NCBI GenBank assembly: GCA_964413425.1
Contig: CAYPST010000006.1
Coordinates: 14,973 to 78,972 of the forward strand
DNA from: DATFLS01 sp964413425
GTDB taxonomy: Bacteria > Fidelibacterota > JAANXI01
Direction of reading: 5' to 3'
DNA: 64,000 bases
Positions 50,855 through 60,154 of the stretch are shown here, piece after piece. The position numbers were made by a program, and so were the translations under genes. The notes under the pieces are model-generated. The model ran no database searches. It saw only the letters and a list, made by a program, of their open reading frames with translations, and had not been told where the DNA came from. Numbering within the stretch: the stretch's first letter is position 1; each line of letters starts with the position of its first letter.

Positions 50855-50893
50855 ATGAACAATATCGATATTCAAACGCAGGATGCGCCATGA
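50855..50893 (+). CDS. Leader mini-ORF overlapping the hemA start
   Basis: ATG at 50855 preceded by GGAGG nine bases upstream codes a 12-residue peptide, MNNIDIQTQDAP, whose TGA overlaps the hemA ATG (CCATGA). The close overlap suggests translational coupling or regulation of hemA by the leader. It could also be accidental; conservation was not testable here. Confidence 0.35.
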   Translation: MNNIDIQTQDAP

Positions 50894-52170
50894 AGGCTTT
50901 CGAGATATATGTCATCGGTCTGAATCATAAGTCCGCTTCTCTCGATCAGCGAGAGTGTGTCGCAGTCTCTCCCCACCAGCTCTCCACCTTTTTAACAACA
51001 ATCCGGTCATCAGGACACTGGTCGGAAGTGGTCGGCCTCTCCACCTGCAACCGGACCGAGTGGTATGTCATCGGCCCGACCAATCCGGAATTGATACGAT
51101 GCCTGCGGACGCTACTAAATATTTCAAACAATGTCGAGCTCTGGTCGGATCCCGAAATTACCTATGTGAAAAAACATACGGATGCTGTCCGGCATCTTTT
51201 CCGGGTTGCCTCCGGACTGGATTCCCAGGTCATTGGAGAATCCCAGATACTCAGCCAGGTCAAAGATGCTTTTACCCTGGCGATGGAAGCCAACACGACC
51301 GGTCCCATTTTTAATAACCTCTTTCAAACTGCGTTGCATGTCGGGAAGCGAGTGCGGACAGACACCGAGATCGGCGCCAGAGCTATTTCCATCAGTTCAG
51401 CGGCGGTGGAGCTGGCAAATAAAATATTCAGCGATCTGTCCAAACGGACGGTGCTTCTTATCGGCGCGGGCGAAACCGGAGAGCTGACGGCACAGCATTT
51501 AAAAGCCAGGGATATTAAAACCCTCTATATTACGAACCGCACGTATACCAGGGCCGAAGAAGTAGCCCGGAAACTCGAGGGATATCCGCTGCCCTTCGAC
51601 TCGTTTGCCGAGAAAATTGCCGAGGTGGATATTGTCATCTCTGCGACCAATTCCCCTCAGTACACCGTGGAAGCCACCACTGTCAAATCATTGATGTCGC
51701 GGCGTCAGAACCGGCCGCTGTTTTTCATCGACATTGCAGTTCCCAGAGATATCGATCCGCACCTGAACAAGCTTGATAATGTGTTCGTCAATTATATCGA
51801 TGACCTGAATACTATCGTACAGAAGAACTTGAATCTCCGAAAAGATGAGATCCCGGCCGCTGATCGGATTATTGACAGCGAAATTCACCAGTATAAGGAT
51901 TGGCTGAAATCATTGGATGTCAAACCGGTCATCGCCACCCTCCATCAGAAGTTTGAGCACCTGCGGAAAACGGAAGTGGAAAGAAATAAGAAACACTTTC
52001 ACAAGGATGACTGGGAGGACCTGGAGAAGTTAACGACCTCGCTCATGAAGAAATTCCTGCACATCCCATTGATGCAGCTCCGGGACGCTGCCCAGAATGG
52101 TAATGGCCAGCTGAAGCGCATTGAAGCGGCGTATGAATTGTTTGATCTGAGGTCGGATGATGAAGAATAA
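50890..52170 (+). CDS. hemA: Glutamyl-tRNA reductase
   Basis: 426 residues from the ATG at 50890; the frame is open further upstream, but only inside the previous gene. The catalytic Cys53 lies in STCNRTEWY, the NADPH-binding domain reads VLLIGAGETGELTAQHLKARDIKTLYITNRT, and the C-terminal dimerisation helices follow. HemA reduces the glutamate of Glu-tRNA to the semialdehyde, the committing step of C5 heme synthesis. It is preceded by the ccsA/hemX-like gene and overlaps hemC by 14 bases. Confidence 0.97.
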   Translation: MKAFEIYVIGLNHKSASLDQRECVAVSPHQLSTFLTTIRSSGHWSEVVGLSTCNRTEWYVIGPTNPELIRCLRTLLNISNNVELWSDPEITYVKKHTDAVRHLFRVASGLDSQVIGESQILSQVKDAFTLAMEANTTGPIFNNLFQTALHVGKRVRTDTEIGARAISISSAAVELANKIFSDLSKRTVLLIGAGETGELTAQHLKARDIKTLYITNRTYTRAEEVARKLEGYPLPFDSFAEKIAEVDIVISATNSPQYTVEATTVKSLMSRRQNRPLFFIDIAVPRDIDPHLNKLDNVFVNYIDDLNTIVQKNLNLRKDEIPAADRIIDSEIHQYKDWLKSLDVKPVIATLHQKFEHLRKTEVERNKKHFHKDDWEDLEKLTTSLMKKFLHIPLMQLRDAAQNGNGQLKRIEAAYELFDLRSDDEE

Positions 52171-53104
52171 CCAACTGATTATCGGAAGCAGAGGGAGTGA
52201 TCTGGCCCTCTGGCAATCCCGATGGGTACAACGCCAGCTGAAAAAACATCACCGGGAATTAGACGTCGAAATCGAAATCGTCCAGACCAAAGGGGATAAC
52301 ATCTTGGATGTCGCCCTGTCCAAAATTGGCGGCAAGGGACTGTTCACAAAAGCACTCGAGGACAGGCTGCTGGACGGATCCATCGATCTTGCAGTGCATA
52401 GTTTAAAAGATCTCCCCACAGAATTACCCGGGGGGTTGGGTATTTCGGCAATAACCGAGCGCGAAGACCCTGGTGACCTATTCATCAGCAAGGATAAAAC
52501 ACCCCTCCGGGAATTGCCACAGGGTGCGCATATCGCCACAGGCAGCCTTCGACGACAGTCGCAGCTTTTACATTATCGATCCGATTTCCACATGCACAAT
52601 TTACGGGGGAACGTTCCCACCCGCATCTCAAAACTGCAGGATTCCGACTGGCATGGGATAGTTCTCGCAAAAGCGGGCCTTAAGCGATTGGGCATGCTGG
52701 AGAAGGCCACCGAAGAAATCAGCCGGGCCATTATGCTTCCGGCTGTAGGGCAGGGTGCTCTCGGCATAGAAACCCGGATAAACGATTTTCGAATCAAGGC
52801 AATTTGTGCGCCGATCAATCACGGTGACACTGCTGCCTCCACAACAGCAGAACGTGCGTTTCTCCATCGGCTCCAGGGTGGCTGCCAGGTGCCGGTGGGA
52901 GCATACGGGGATGTTATCGATGGGGAATTACACCTCCAGGGCTACGTTGGGACGCTGAACGGGGAGCATGCCGTTCGGGGCAGTATCTCCGGCTCACCGG
53001 ATGACGCGGATAGCCTGGGCGTGCAGCTGGCGAGTAACCTGATAGAGGAAGGTGCGGAGCATATCCTTCGCGAAGTGCGGGAGTCCCTGGAAACCAATGC
53101 CTGA
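52157..53104 (+). CDS. hemC: Hydroxymethylbilane synthase (porphobilinogen deaminase)
   Basis: 315 residues. IIGSRGSDLALWQSRWVQ, FTKALEDRLLDGSIDLAVHSLKDLP, LRGNVPTRISKL and the dipyrromethane-cofactor cysteine in LQGGCQVPVGAY are all present. It polymerises four porphobilinogens. Two ATGs (52157 and 52160) are adjacent; GAGG just upstream serves either. Its last eight bases overlap hemD. Confidence 0.97.
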   Translation: MMKNNQLIIGSRGSDLALWQSRWVQRQLKKHHRELDVEIEIVQTKGDNILDVALSKIGGKGLFTKALEDRLLDGSIDLAVHSLKDLPTELPGGLGISAITEREDPGDLFISKDKTPLRELPQGAHIATGSLRRQSQLLHYRSDFHMHNLRGNVPTRISKLQDSDWHGIVLAKAGLKRLGMLEKATEEISRAIMLPAVGQGALGIETRINDFRIKAICAPINHGDTAASTTAERAFLHRLQGGCQVPVGAYGDVIDGELHLQGYVGTLNGEHAVRGSISGSPDDADSLGVQLASNLIEEGAEHILREVRESLETNA

Positions 53105-53909
53105 TCTGCAGCAAAAATCCATACTGATTACCCGGCCCGCGCAAAAAGCCGCCAGCATGGCGGAGCTGGTTAAAAAAGGTCATGGTACTCCGGTCATTTT
53201 CCCGACGATTGAAATAGGACCACCATCTGACTGGGAAAAAGTTGACGAAGCAATAGTCACCCTCCGGCAGTTTGACTGGGTGGTATTTTCCAGCGCCCAC
53301 GGAGTAAAATTTTTCACCGGAAGGTTACAGACCCGAAGTGCGCTCGATATACTGGAGTCGTTTTCGATAGCAGCCGTCGGCTCAAAGACAGCAAACGCAC
53401 TTCGAAAGAGGGGGGTACCGGTCGATTTTATCCCCCCGGCATACACAGCCGATTCCCTCCTGGAAGGTCTGAAACAAAAACAGCCGGAATCCCAGGCATT
53501 TTTACTGGTTTCCGGCGACAAGGGGAGGAAAACACTCAGCGCTGGATTGCGATCTGCCGGTGCATCAGTGGAAAGTGTCGTGGCATACCGGAACATCAAA
53601 CCAGATCCTGAGAATGTCAGGGACATTGTGGCACAACTCCAGAAGAACGCTATCGATTTCTTTACCTTTACCAGTCCGTCTACTTTTCAAAATTTTGTGG
53701 ATCTCATTCAGGACCACACCGATGATATTTCTTCGATAATGCATTCTGCTCACATCGCTGCCATCGGGCCGGTCACCGCAGGCGTTATCGAAGACTACGG
53801 CTATCGTGCGGAAATTGTCCCTGCAAGTTCAACCATCGAAGATATGATTAATCAGATTGGGAGATATATTCAACAGGAGACACAGAGTACTGAGACTTCT
53901 GCTCCGTAA
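53097..53909 (+). CDS. hemD: Uroporphyrinogen-III synthase
   Basis: 270 residues from the ATG at 53097. The two-lobed HemD fold is recognisable through ILITRPAQKAASMAELVKKGH, DWVVFSSAHGVKFFTGRL, IAAVGSKTANALRKRGVPVDFIP, and DFFTFTSPSTFQNFVDLI with AAIGPVTAGVIEDYGY. HemD is poorly conserved in general, so context strengthens the call. Overlaps hemC by eight bases and is 17 bases before hemE. Confidence 0.9.
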   Translation: MPDLQQKSILITRPAQKAASMAELVKKGHGTPVIFPTIEIGPPSDWEKVDEAIVTLRQFDWVVFSSAHGVKFFTGRLQTRSALDILESFSIAAVGSKTANALRKRGVPVDFIPPAYTADSLLEGLKQKQPESQAFLLVSGDKGRKTLSAGLRSAGASVESVVAYRNIKPDPENVRDIVAQLQKNAIDFFTFTSPSTFQNFVDLIQDHTDDISSIMHSAHIAAIGPVTAGVIEDYGYRAEIVPASSTIEDMINQIGRYIQQETQSTETSAP

Positions 53910-53926
53910 AGGAAATCAATACTGTT

Positions 53927-54994
53927 ATGAGTAAAAATCTGCAGAATGCCCTTATACTCCGGGCTGCTCGACAGGAACCAACCGAGCGAACGCCCGTATG
54001 GATGATGCGCCAGGCAGGAAGGTATCTCCCGGAATTTCGGGTTATTCGTGAGAAGGTGGATTTTCTCACTCTCTGTAAGACCCCCGAACTGGCAGCCGAA
54101 GTGACCATTCAACCTGTCGATATCGTAGGAGTGGATGCAGCCATCATATTTTCAGATATCCTCACCATTCCCGAAGCGATGGGACTGGAGCTGGAATTCG
54201 TCAGCGGTATTGGTCCGGTTTTTCACAATCCGGTACGCAATGAGAAAGATGTGAAGAATCTCCACGCCGATGTGCTGTCGGAACTGGAATATGTCGGGAA
54301 TGCTATCACTGAAACGGTGAAACAGCTCGACGGAAGGGTCCCGGTCATCGGCTTTGCCGGTGCCCCCTGGACGCTGGCCACGTATATGGTCGAGGGTCAA
54401 TCGTCGAAAAAATATCACATTATTAAAAAACTGCTCTACTCCCAGCCGGAACTGCTCCAGGCGCTGCTGGATTGTCTCACTGTAGAAACCGTGGAATATC
54501 TCGCCATGCAGGTTGAAGCGGGCGCCGATATCCTCCAAATTTTCGATTCCTGGGGAGGAATCCTGGCTCCTGCCGCATTCGAACAATTTTCTCTGGCACC
54601 AATGAAAAATGTTATCAGCGGGGTGAAAACACGGTTCCCGGATGTTCCTGTAATTGCATTCAGCAAGGGATCAGGCACTCACCTTGCACAATTAGCCGAC
54701 TGCGGAGCAGACGTGGTCAGTCTGGACTGGATGGTCGATCTGGGATGGGCCCGGAATATGACGCAGCACAAAGTGGCCCTCCAGGGAAATCTGGATCCCG
54801 CCGTTCTCCTGACCGAGCCGGTGGCAATCGAACGGGAAACCCGACAGATGCTTCATTCATTTGGAAGTGGCTCGGGCCATATTGCGAACCTCGGGCATGG
54901 AATCACCCCGCACGTTCCGGTGGAAAATGCCCGGAGCTTCGTGGAAGCCGTCAAGGTGAATAGTGCGCGGTATCACCCGGCTGTTGATCAATAA
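53927..54994 (+). CDS. hemE: Uroporphyrinogen decarboxylase
   Basis: 355 residues. TPVWMMRQAGRYLPEFR is the first signature and GFAGAPWTLATYMVEG the second. It removes the four acetate carboxyls of uroporphyrinogen III. AAAGGAAA lies about ten bases before the ATG. Next gene hemN begins 34 bases later. Confidence 0.97.
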   Translation: MSKNLQNALILRAARQEPTERTPVWMMRQAGRYLPEFRVIREKVDFLTLCKTPELAAEVTIQPVDIVGVDAAIIFSDILTIPEAMGLELEFVSGIGPVFHNPVRNEKDVKNLHADVLSELEYVGNAITETVKQLDGRVPVIGFAGAPWTLATYMVEGQSSKKYHIIKKLLYSQPELLQALLDCLTVETVEYLAMQVEAGADILQIFDSWGGILAPAAFEQFSLAPMKNVISGVKTRFPDVPVIAFSKGSGTHLAQLADCGADVVSLDWMVDLGWARNMTQHKVALQGNLDPAVLLTEPVAIERETRQMLHSFGSGSGHIANLGHGITPHVPVENARSFVEAVKVNSARYHPAVDQ

Positions 54995-55028
54995 TGCAAC
55001 AAGGACAGAGTACAAGGAACAGATAAGC

Positions 55029-56432
55029 ATGGCAGTCAATCAGGACGTTGTGGTTGATATAGATCTCTTGCAGAAATACGATAAACCCGGGCCGAGATAC
55101 ACCAGTTATCCCACGGCTCCGCAATTTCACCGGGAATTCGGCCCTGTTGAAATGGATGAAGAACTGACTCTTTCAAATTCCAGAGACCAAATGCCGGATC
55201 TCTCACTTTATTTCCATATCCCGTTCTGCGATTCCCTGTGTCTTTACTGTGGTTGTAACGTCATTATTACGAAAAAACCGGAGAAGATAGAGCGGTATGT
55301 CCAATATTTGAAACGAGAGATCGATCTGTTCGCGGACTATCTCCCGGCACACCGGACACGCAAAGTCCGGCAACTGCAGTGGGGCGGCGGCACACCCACC
55401 TATCTTACTGCCGACCAGATTCGGGATCTCATGACCCATCTGCGGCACAGGTTCGAGTTTTCCGGGGACATCGAAGCCGGCGTGGAAATCGATCCCCGGG
55501 AATTAACGACCGATCGGCTGGTGGCGCTGCGGGAGATGGGCTTTAACCGGGCCAGTATGGGCGTCCAGGATTTTGATCCCCGGGTGCAGCAAACCGTGAA
55601 CCGCATCCAGCCTGAATCGTTAACCCGGAAACATTTCCAAACGCTTCGAGATCTTGGCTACCAGAGCTTGAATATCGATTTGATCTACGGACTGCCGTTC
55701 CAGACCGACGACAGTTTCAATTACACCATCGATCGAATCATTGATATGAGCCCTGATCGAATCGCCCTGTTTAACTATGCCCATGTGCCCTGGATGAAAC
55801 CGCATCAGACATATTTCCACTCGGACTGGTTGCCGTCGCCCGAAATGAAGCTAAAGATCCTGAAAAAAGCCATCGATCGCTTCACAGAAGCAGGATACGT
55901 CTTTATCGGTATGGATCATTTCGCGAAACCGGACGACGAATTAACCATCGCCCAGCAGGAACGGAAATTATATCGCAATTTTCAGGGCTATTCCACCCGG
56001 GCAGGTTTGGACCTGTATGCCCTGGGAATCACCAGCATCAGTCAAACCCGGGATGTGTATGCTCAAAATGTGAAAACCCTGCCGGAATATTATGAACGCA
56101 TAGAAGCAAACTCCCCGGCAACATTTAAGGGATACCGGCTTAATAAAGACGATCAGATTCGCAGGTGGGTTATCACCCGATTGATGTGTGATTTCGAACT
56201 GCACCCGGCCGAGGCGGAAGAGGCCCTTGATATTGATTTTCAGACCTACTTTGCCGACGAACTTAATCGATTGACATCTTTTGAAGAGGATGGAATGCTC
56301 ACATGGACCAACGGGACCGTCAAAGTCACCGCACTCGGAAGATTGCTTATCAGAAACATTGCCATGACATTCGATACCTATTTACGTCAGCCGACGTCCG
56401 GGAAGAAACCGACCTATTCAAGAACTGTGTAA
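55029..56432 (+). CDS. hemN: Oxygen-independent coproporphyrinogen III oxidase (radical SAM)
   Basis: About 467 residues. PGPRYTSYPTAPQFH at the start and the cluster motif FCDSLCLYCGCN (three cysteines plus the fourth, HemN-typical one) identify true HemN rather than the HemW paralogue; MGVQDFDPRVQQTVNRIQ and HVPWMKPHQ are further matches. The ATG at 55029 has AAGGA upstream and is preferred to the one at 54963, which lies within hemE. It converts coproporphyrinogen III to protoporphyrinogen IX without oxygen. Confidence 0.96.
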   Translation: MAVNQDVVVDIDLLQKYDKPGPRYTSYPTAPQFHREFGPVEMDEELTLSNSRDQMPDLSLYFHIPFCDSLCLYCGCNVIITKKPEKIERYVQYLKREIDLFADYLPAHRTRKVRQLQWGGGTPTYLTADQIRDLMTHLRHRFEFSGDIEAGVEIDPRELTTDRLVALREMGFNRASMGVQDFDPRVQQTVNRIQPESLTRKHFQTLRDLGYQSLNIDLIYGLPFQTDDSFNYTIDRIIDMSPDRIALFNYAHVPWMKPHQTYFHSDWLPSPEMKLKILKKAIDRFTEAGYVFIGMDHFAKPDDELTIAQQERKLYRNFQGYSTRAGLDLYALGITSISQTRDVYAQNVKTLPEYYERIEANSPATFKGYRLNKDDQIRRWVITRLMCDFELHPAEAEEALDIDFQTYFADELNRLTSFEEDGMLTWTNGTVKVTALGRLLIRNIAMTFDTYLRQPTSGKKPTYSRTV

Positions 56433-56480
56433 CCGAAACCACCGTGATACCAAACTCACTGTAACCCCGGAAATAGAGTG

Positions 56481-57479
56481 ATGACACACAATTCCAAGGA
56501 AAAAATCGGCGTTGTCCTGTTTCAGCTGGGCGGACCGGATACCTATGATGCGGTCGAGCCATTTCTGCATAATTTATTCCTGGATCCGTTCATTATTGAT
56601 ATCCCGCTGGGATTTCTGCTGCGGAAGCCGCTGGCGAAACTGATCTCCGGTCGCCGCAGTATCGGTGTGGTGGAAGATTATCAAACAATGGGACAACCAT
56701 CTCCCATTCGGAAGATCACCGGCAAACAGGCCACAGACTTGAGGAATGCGCTCGCCAGACTGGATCCGGTGAGAGAATATCACACATTTGTTGCAATGCG
56801 ATACTGGCATCCTTTTACAGAAGAAGCAGTAGACAAAATACTACGTGTCCGCCCTGATCGGCTCATATTGCTGCCGCTTTATCCACAATACTCCCGTACG
56901 ACCACCGGAAGCAGCCTCCATGAGTGGAAGCAGCAAATCAAAGGCACTCCGGTTGCAGATATTCCAGCCCGATTGATTGAATCTTACCACACGTATGAAC
57001 CCTACATCAAATCGGTTGTAGACCGCGTGGAGAGCACGATCCAGAGTTGCTGTGATTCCAGGGATGAACTGCACCTCCTCTTTTCGGCGCATGGCGTCCC
57101 GCTCAAAGTGATCAAAAACGGCGACCCCTACCAGCAACACATTGAAACGTCGGTGCAATTGGTAATGAACGGGTTATCCACAACTTATCCACACCATCTG
57201 AGCTACCAAAGTAAAGTCGGTCCACAAAAGTGGCTTGAGCCTGCGACAGTTGACATGTTACAAAGATTGGGCTCTGAGGGAGTGAAACACCTGCTGGTGG
57301 TCCCAATCGCGTTTGTCAGTGATCATCTGGAAACATTATTTGAACTGAATATAGAGGATAGAGAAATTGCTGAAAGTGCCGGTATTGCCAATTATCATGT
57401 GATGGAATCATTAAATGATTCTCCGTTATTTATCAAAGCCTTAGCCCAACGAGTGATGGAGGAGGTTCCCCATGAATGA
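56481..57479 (+). CDS. hemH: Ferrochelatase
   Basis: 332 residues from the ATG at 56481 (a GTG directly precedes). GVVLFQLGGPDTYDAVEPFL, GQPSPIRKITGKQA and the metal-site histidine in LLFSAHGVPLKVI are class features, with VPIAFVSDHLETLFELN near the end. It inserts Fe2+ into protoporphyrin IX (or into coproporphyrin in the alternative pathway). Its stop overlaps the PPOX gene by eight bases. Confidence 0.96.
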   Translation: MTHNSKEKIGVVLFQLGGPDTYDAVEPFLHNLFLDPFIIDIPLGFLLRKPLAKLISGRRSIGVVEDYQTMGQPSPIRKITGKQATDLRNALARLDPVREYHTFVAMRYWHPFTEEAVDKILRVRPDRLILLPLYPQYSRTTTGSSLHEWKQQIKGTPVADIPARLIESYHTYEPYIKSVVDRVESTIQSCCDSRDELHLLFSAHGVPLKVIKNGDPYQQHIETSVQLVMNGLSTTYPHHLSYQSKVGPQKWLEPATVDMLQRLGSEGVKHLLVVPIAFVSDHLETLFELNIEDREIAESAGIANYHVMESLNDSPLFIKALAQRVMEEVPHE

Positions 57480-58887
57480 TACCGCTGATGTGGTTGTCAT
57501 TGGAGCAGGTATTTCCGGTCTGGCCGCGGCCTCCTGGTTGCACCAGCGCGGATACTCTATTCACATCCTGGAGAAAGAATCCATCGCCGGAGGTTCGATT
57601 CAGACGGACCGTGACCAGGGCTATATTATTGAGCATGGCCCGAACAGCGGTCTGGAGACCAATCCGGTGATAAGAAAGCTTGCAGATTCCCTGGGGATTC
57701 TGGACCAGATGATTTATGCCAATGAAGAGGCGAATAACCGTTATATTGTCCGGAACGGCCAGCTCCATGCCCTTCCAATGTCTCCTGGCAAGTTTTTAAG
57801 AACCAACCTGTTCAGCACCGGGGCTAAGCTGCGAGTCCTGAAGGAGTTCTTTATCACACCGGCTCCGGAAGACGCCCGGGAAACTGTGGCGGACTTTGTT
57901 TCCCGCCGATTGGGTCCTGAATTTCTTGATTATGCCATCAATCCTTTTGTGGCAGGCGTATTTGCAGGGGATCCCAGAGAGCTGTCCGTGCGTGCGGCCT
58001 TCCCGAAGCTGGTCGCCCTGGAGGAGAATTACGGCGGCCTCTTCAAAGGGATGATCACGGGACGAAGAGAGCGAAAGAAGCGGGAGGCAGCAGGAGAGGA
58101 ATCCAAGCAGAGCGCCCGAATGTTCTCCTTCCGGGAGGGACTGGACACGCTCATCGAAGCACTGCAAGATCAATTGCAGGATGCGATCACCACCGAGGCC
58201 CGGATCAATACTGTCAGCAGGAAAGAAGAGCACTGGGAGGTTTCTTATACCCACAACGGCAATCCGAAGGTCACTGAAGCAAATGCCGTTCTGTTCGCGG
58301 CGCCGGCGTATGCCGTCTCGGATCTTATCCGCGATATTGATAATGAAACCGCGGCCGCACTCAATGCTATTCCCTATGCCAAGGCGGTCATGATTTTCAC
58401 CGGCTATGACCAACAGGCGGTGCCTGTTGAACTGGATGGATTCGGTTATCTCATTCCGGAAGCAGAACAGATGCATATTTTGGGAACCATCTGGACCAGC
58501 ACCGTCTTTGAAAACCGGGTTCCGCCGGGGAAAGTCTCCTTCACAACCTTCGTCGGCGGGCGACGCCAGCCAGGGAAGCTCGAGCTTGATGATGAGCAAT
58601 TATTCGATGAAATGCAGGCTGATTTCCGAACTCTGATGGGCATCACTGCCGAACCGGAGAAGGTGTTTATCCGGCGATGGCCTAAAGCAATTCCTCAATA
58701 TACCCTGGGACACCTGAAAAGAGAGGCGAGAATGGAAACCTTTGAGAACCAGCATCCCGGCCTGTTCATCACCGGAAACCATCGAGGCGGTATCAGCGTG
58801 GCCGACTGCATAAAACACTCCGAATCCCGGGCCAACCAAATAGATTCTTATTTGAAAAAAGCGCAATCAATTACAATAACGTATTAG
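57472..58887 (+). CDS. hemG: Protoporphyrinogen/coproporphyrinogen oxidase, FAD type (HemG/HemY)
   Basis: 471 residues. The FAD loop VVVIGAGISGLAAASWL lies at 7-23 with the acidic end ILEKESIAGGSIQT, and GHLKRE..FITGNHRGGISVADCI at the C-terminus is typical of the HemY-type oxygen-dependent enzymes. The same operon has oxygen-independent HemN, so the pathway mixes both modes. Whether it acts before or after ferrochelatase depends on substrate specificity, which is not readable here. Confidence 0.93.
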   Translation: MNDTADVVVIGAGISGLAAASWLHQRGYSIHILEKESIAGGSIQTDRDQGYIIEHGPNSGLETNPVIRKLADSLGILDQMIYANEEANNRYIVRNGQLHALPMSPGKFLRTNLFSTGAKLRVLKEFFITPAPEDARETVADFVSRRLGPEFLDYAINPFVAGVFAGDPRELSVRAAFPKLVALEENYGGLFKGMITGRRERKKREAAGEESKQSARMFSFREGLDTLIEALQDQLQDAITTEARINTVSRKEEHWEVSYTHNGNPKVTEANAVLFAAPAYAVSDLIRDIDNETAAALNAIPYAKAVMIFTGYDQQAVPVELDGFGYLIPEAEQMHILGTIWTSTVFENRVPPGKVSFTTFVGGRRQPGKLELDDEQLFDEMQADFRTLMGITAEPEKVFIRRWPKAIPQYTLGHLKREARMETFENQHPGLFITGNHRGGISVADCIKHSESRANQIDSYLKKAQSITITY

Positions 58888-59145
58888 TTTCCTTGTGGGT
58901 TTAATTGATTAGTACAATTTTTCTAATAAGCTTGAGAGTGTTTAGAAAACATGCGTCTGATACAAGGTGGTGAAGTTGGCTTAGGTTTATTATGGAGATA
59001 AGATATAAGCACAATGTATTACGCTATTTGGACGGATATATTGTATATTTTCTTTGCGTTCTTTGCGCCCTTCGCGATCTTCGCGTTTTCTAAATAGACA
59101 CAATAAGCTTGAAACTATCTTGGAGAGTACAAAGAAGGGGTTCTC
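58888..59145. other. Gap between PPOX and hemB, occupied by a family A element
   Basis: 258 bases; 166 of them are the repeat at 58936-59101. The repeat is an insertion inside the heme cluster, so hemB and hemL may be transcribed separately. AAGGGG precedes the hemB start. Confidence 0.6.
58936..59101 (+). repeat. Family A inverted-repeat element with intact 11-bp target duplication
   Basis: It runs from GAGTGTTTAGAAAACATGC to TTTTCTAAATAGACAC. The 11-base sequence AATAAGCTTGA flanks both ends (58925-58935 and 59102-59112). Its right half is a run of imperfect CTTTGCG/CTTCGCG repeats without the nested hairpins of the copy at 28920, so it may be the ancestral form. Confidence 0.75.
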
Positions 59146-60120
59146 ATGTCTTTTCCTACCATCAGAATGCGCAGATTGCGAGGTAACCCGTACATGCGGC
59201 GCATGGTTCGGGAAACCCGGGTCACCACGGATGATTTAATTTATCCGTTATTTGTCCGTCCCGGCAGTGATATACGACAGGAGATTCCGAGTATGCCGGG
59301 ACAATTTCAGCTGTCCGTTGACGAAGCGGTGAAAGCCTGTCAGCGGACTCACGCGCTGGGCGTTCCTGCGGTCATACTGTTCGGCATCCCGGAAAAAAAG
59401 GATCCCAAAGGTACCGAAGCCTATGCCCCTGACGGGATTATTCAGCGAGCACTGCAGGAAATTAAGTCCGCTGTACCCGACCTGTCCGTTATCACCGATG
59501 TGTGTCTCTGTGAATACACTGATCATGGGCACTGCGGAGTCATCGAAGATCGGGATGTGGCCAATGATCCGACCCTGGAACTTTTGGGCAGAGAAGCCCT
59601 CAGCCACGCACAGGCAGGGGCGGATATGGTGGCACCCTCGGATATGATGGACGGACGGGTGGGGTACATTCGCGACGTCCTGGATAATCATGGATTCGAT
59701 TATACTCCAATCATGGCATATTCCGCAAAATATGCTTCCCATTACTACGGTCCGTTCCGGGATGCTGCCGAATCTCCACCGCAATTCGGGGATCGGAAAT
59801 CCTATCAGATGGATATTTCCAATACCGATGAAGCGCTGCGTGAAGTGGAGCTGGATTTGGAAGAAGGAGCGGATATTATCATGGTGAAACCTGCGCTGCC
59901 ATACCTGGATGTGCTGCAGCGAGTCAAACAGACCTTCCAGGTGCCCACTGCTGCGTATAACGTGAGTGGAGAGTACGCCATGATTAAAGCGGCGGCGGCC
60001 AACGGATGGCTCGACGAACAGGCAGTGATGCTTGAAACTCTCACCTCCATCAAACGGGCGGGAGCTGATCTCATTCTCACATATTTCGCTCTTGATGCCG
60101 CAGAACTCCTGTCGGAATAG
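59146..60120 (+). CDS. hemB: Porphobilinogen synthase (delta-aminolevulinate dehydratase), zinc-cysteine type
   Basis: 324 residues. The Schiff-base lysines are in AYSAKYASHYYGPFR and DIIMVKPALPYLDV. The metal-site sequence DVCLCEYTDHGHCG carries three cysteines, marking the zinc-dependent class. It condenses two ALA to porphobilinogen. Separated from the upstream heme genes by the inserted repeat, and 34 bases before hemL. Confidence 0.97.
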   Translation: MSFPTIRMRRLRGNPYMRRMVRETRVTTDDLIYPLFVRPGSDIRQEIPSMPGQFQLSVDEAVKACQRTHALGVPAVILFGIPEKKDPKGTEAYAPDGIIQRALQEIKSAVPDLSVITDVCLCEYTDHGHCGVIEDRDVANDPTLELLGREALSHAQAGADMVAPSDMMDGRVGYIRDVLDNHGFDYTPIMAYSAKYASHYYGPFRDAAESPPQFGDRKSYQMDISNTDEALREVELDLEEGADIIMVKPALPYLDVLQRVKQTFQVPTAAYNVSGEYAMIKAAAANGWLDEQAVMLETLTSIKRAGADLILTYFALDAAELLSE

Positions 60121-60154
60121 ACCGATACGACTCAGTTAAAACGAAAGGATGGTT

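Noticed and set aside
57796..58599. Open frame of 267 codons on the minus strand
   Set aside because: Opposite the PPOX gene; no recognisable protein.
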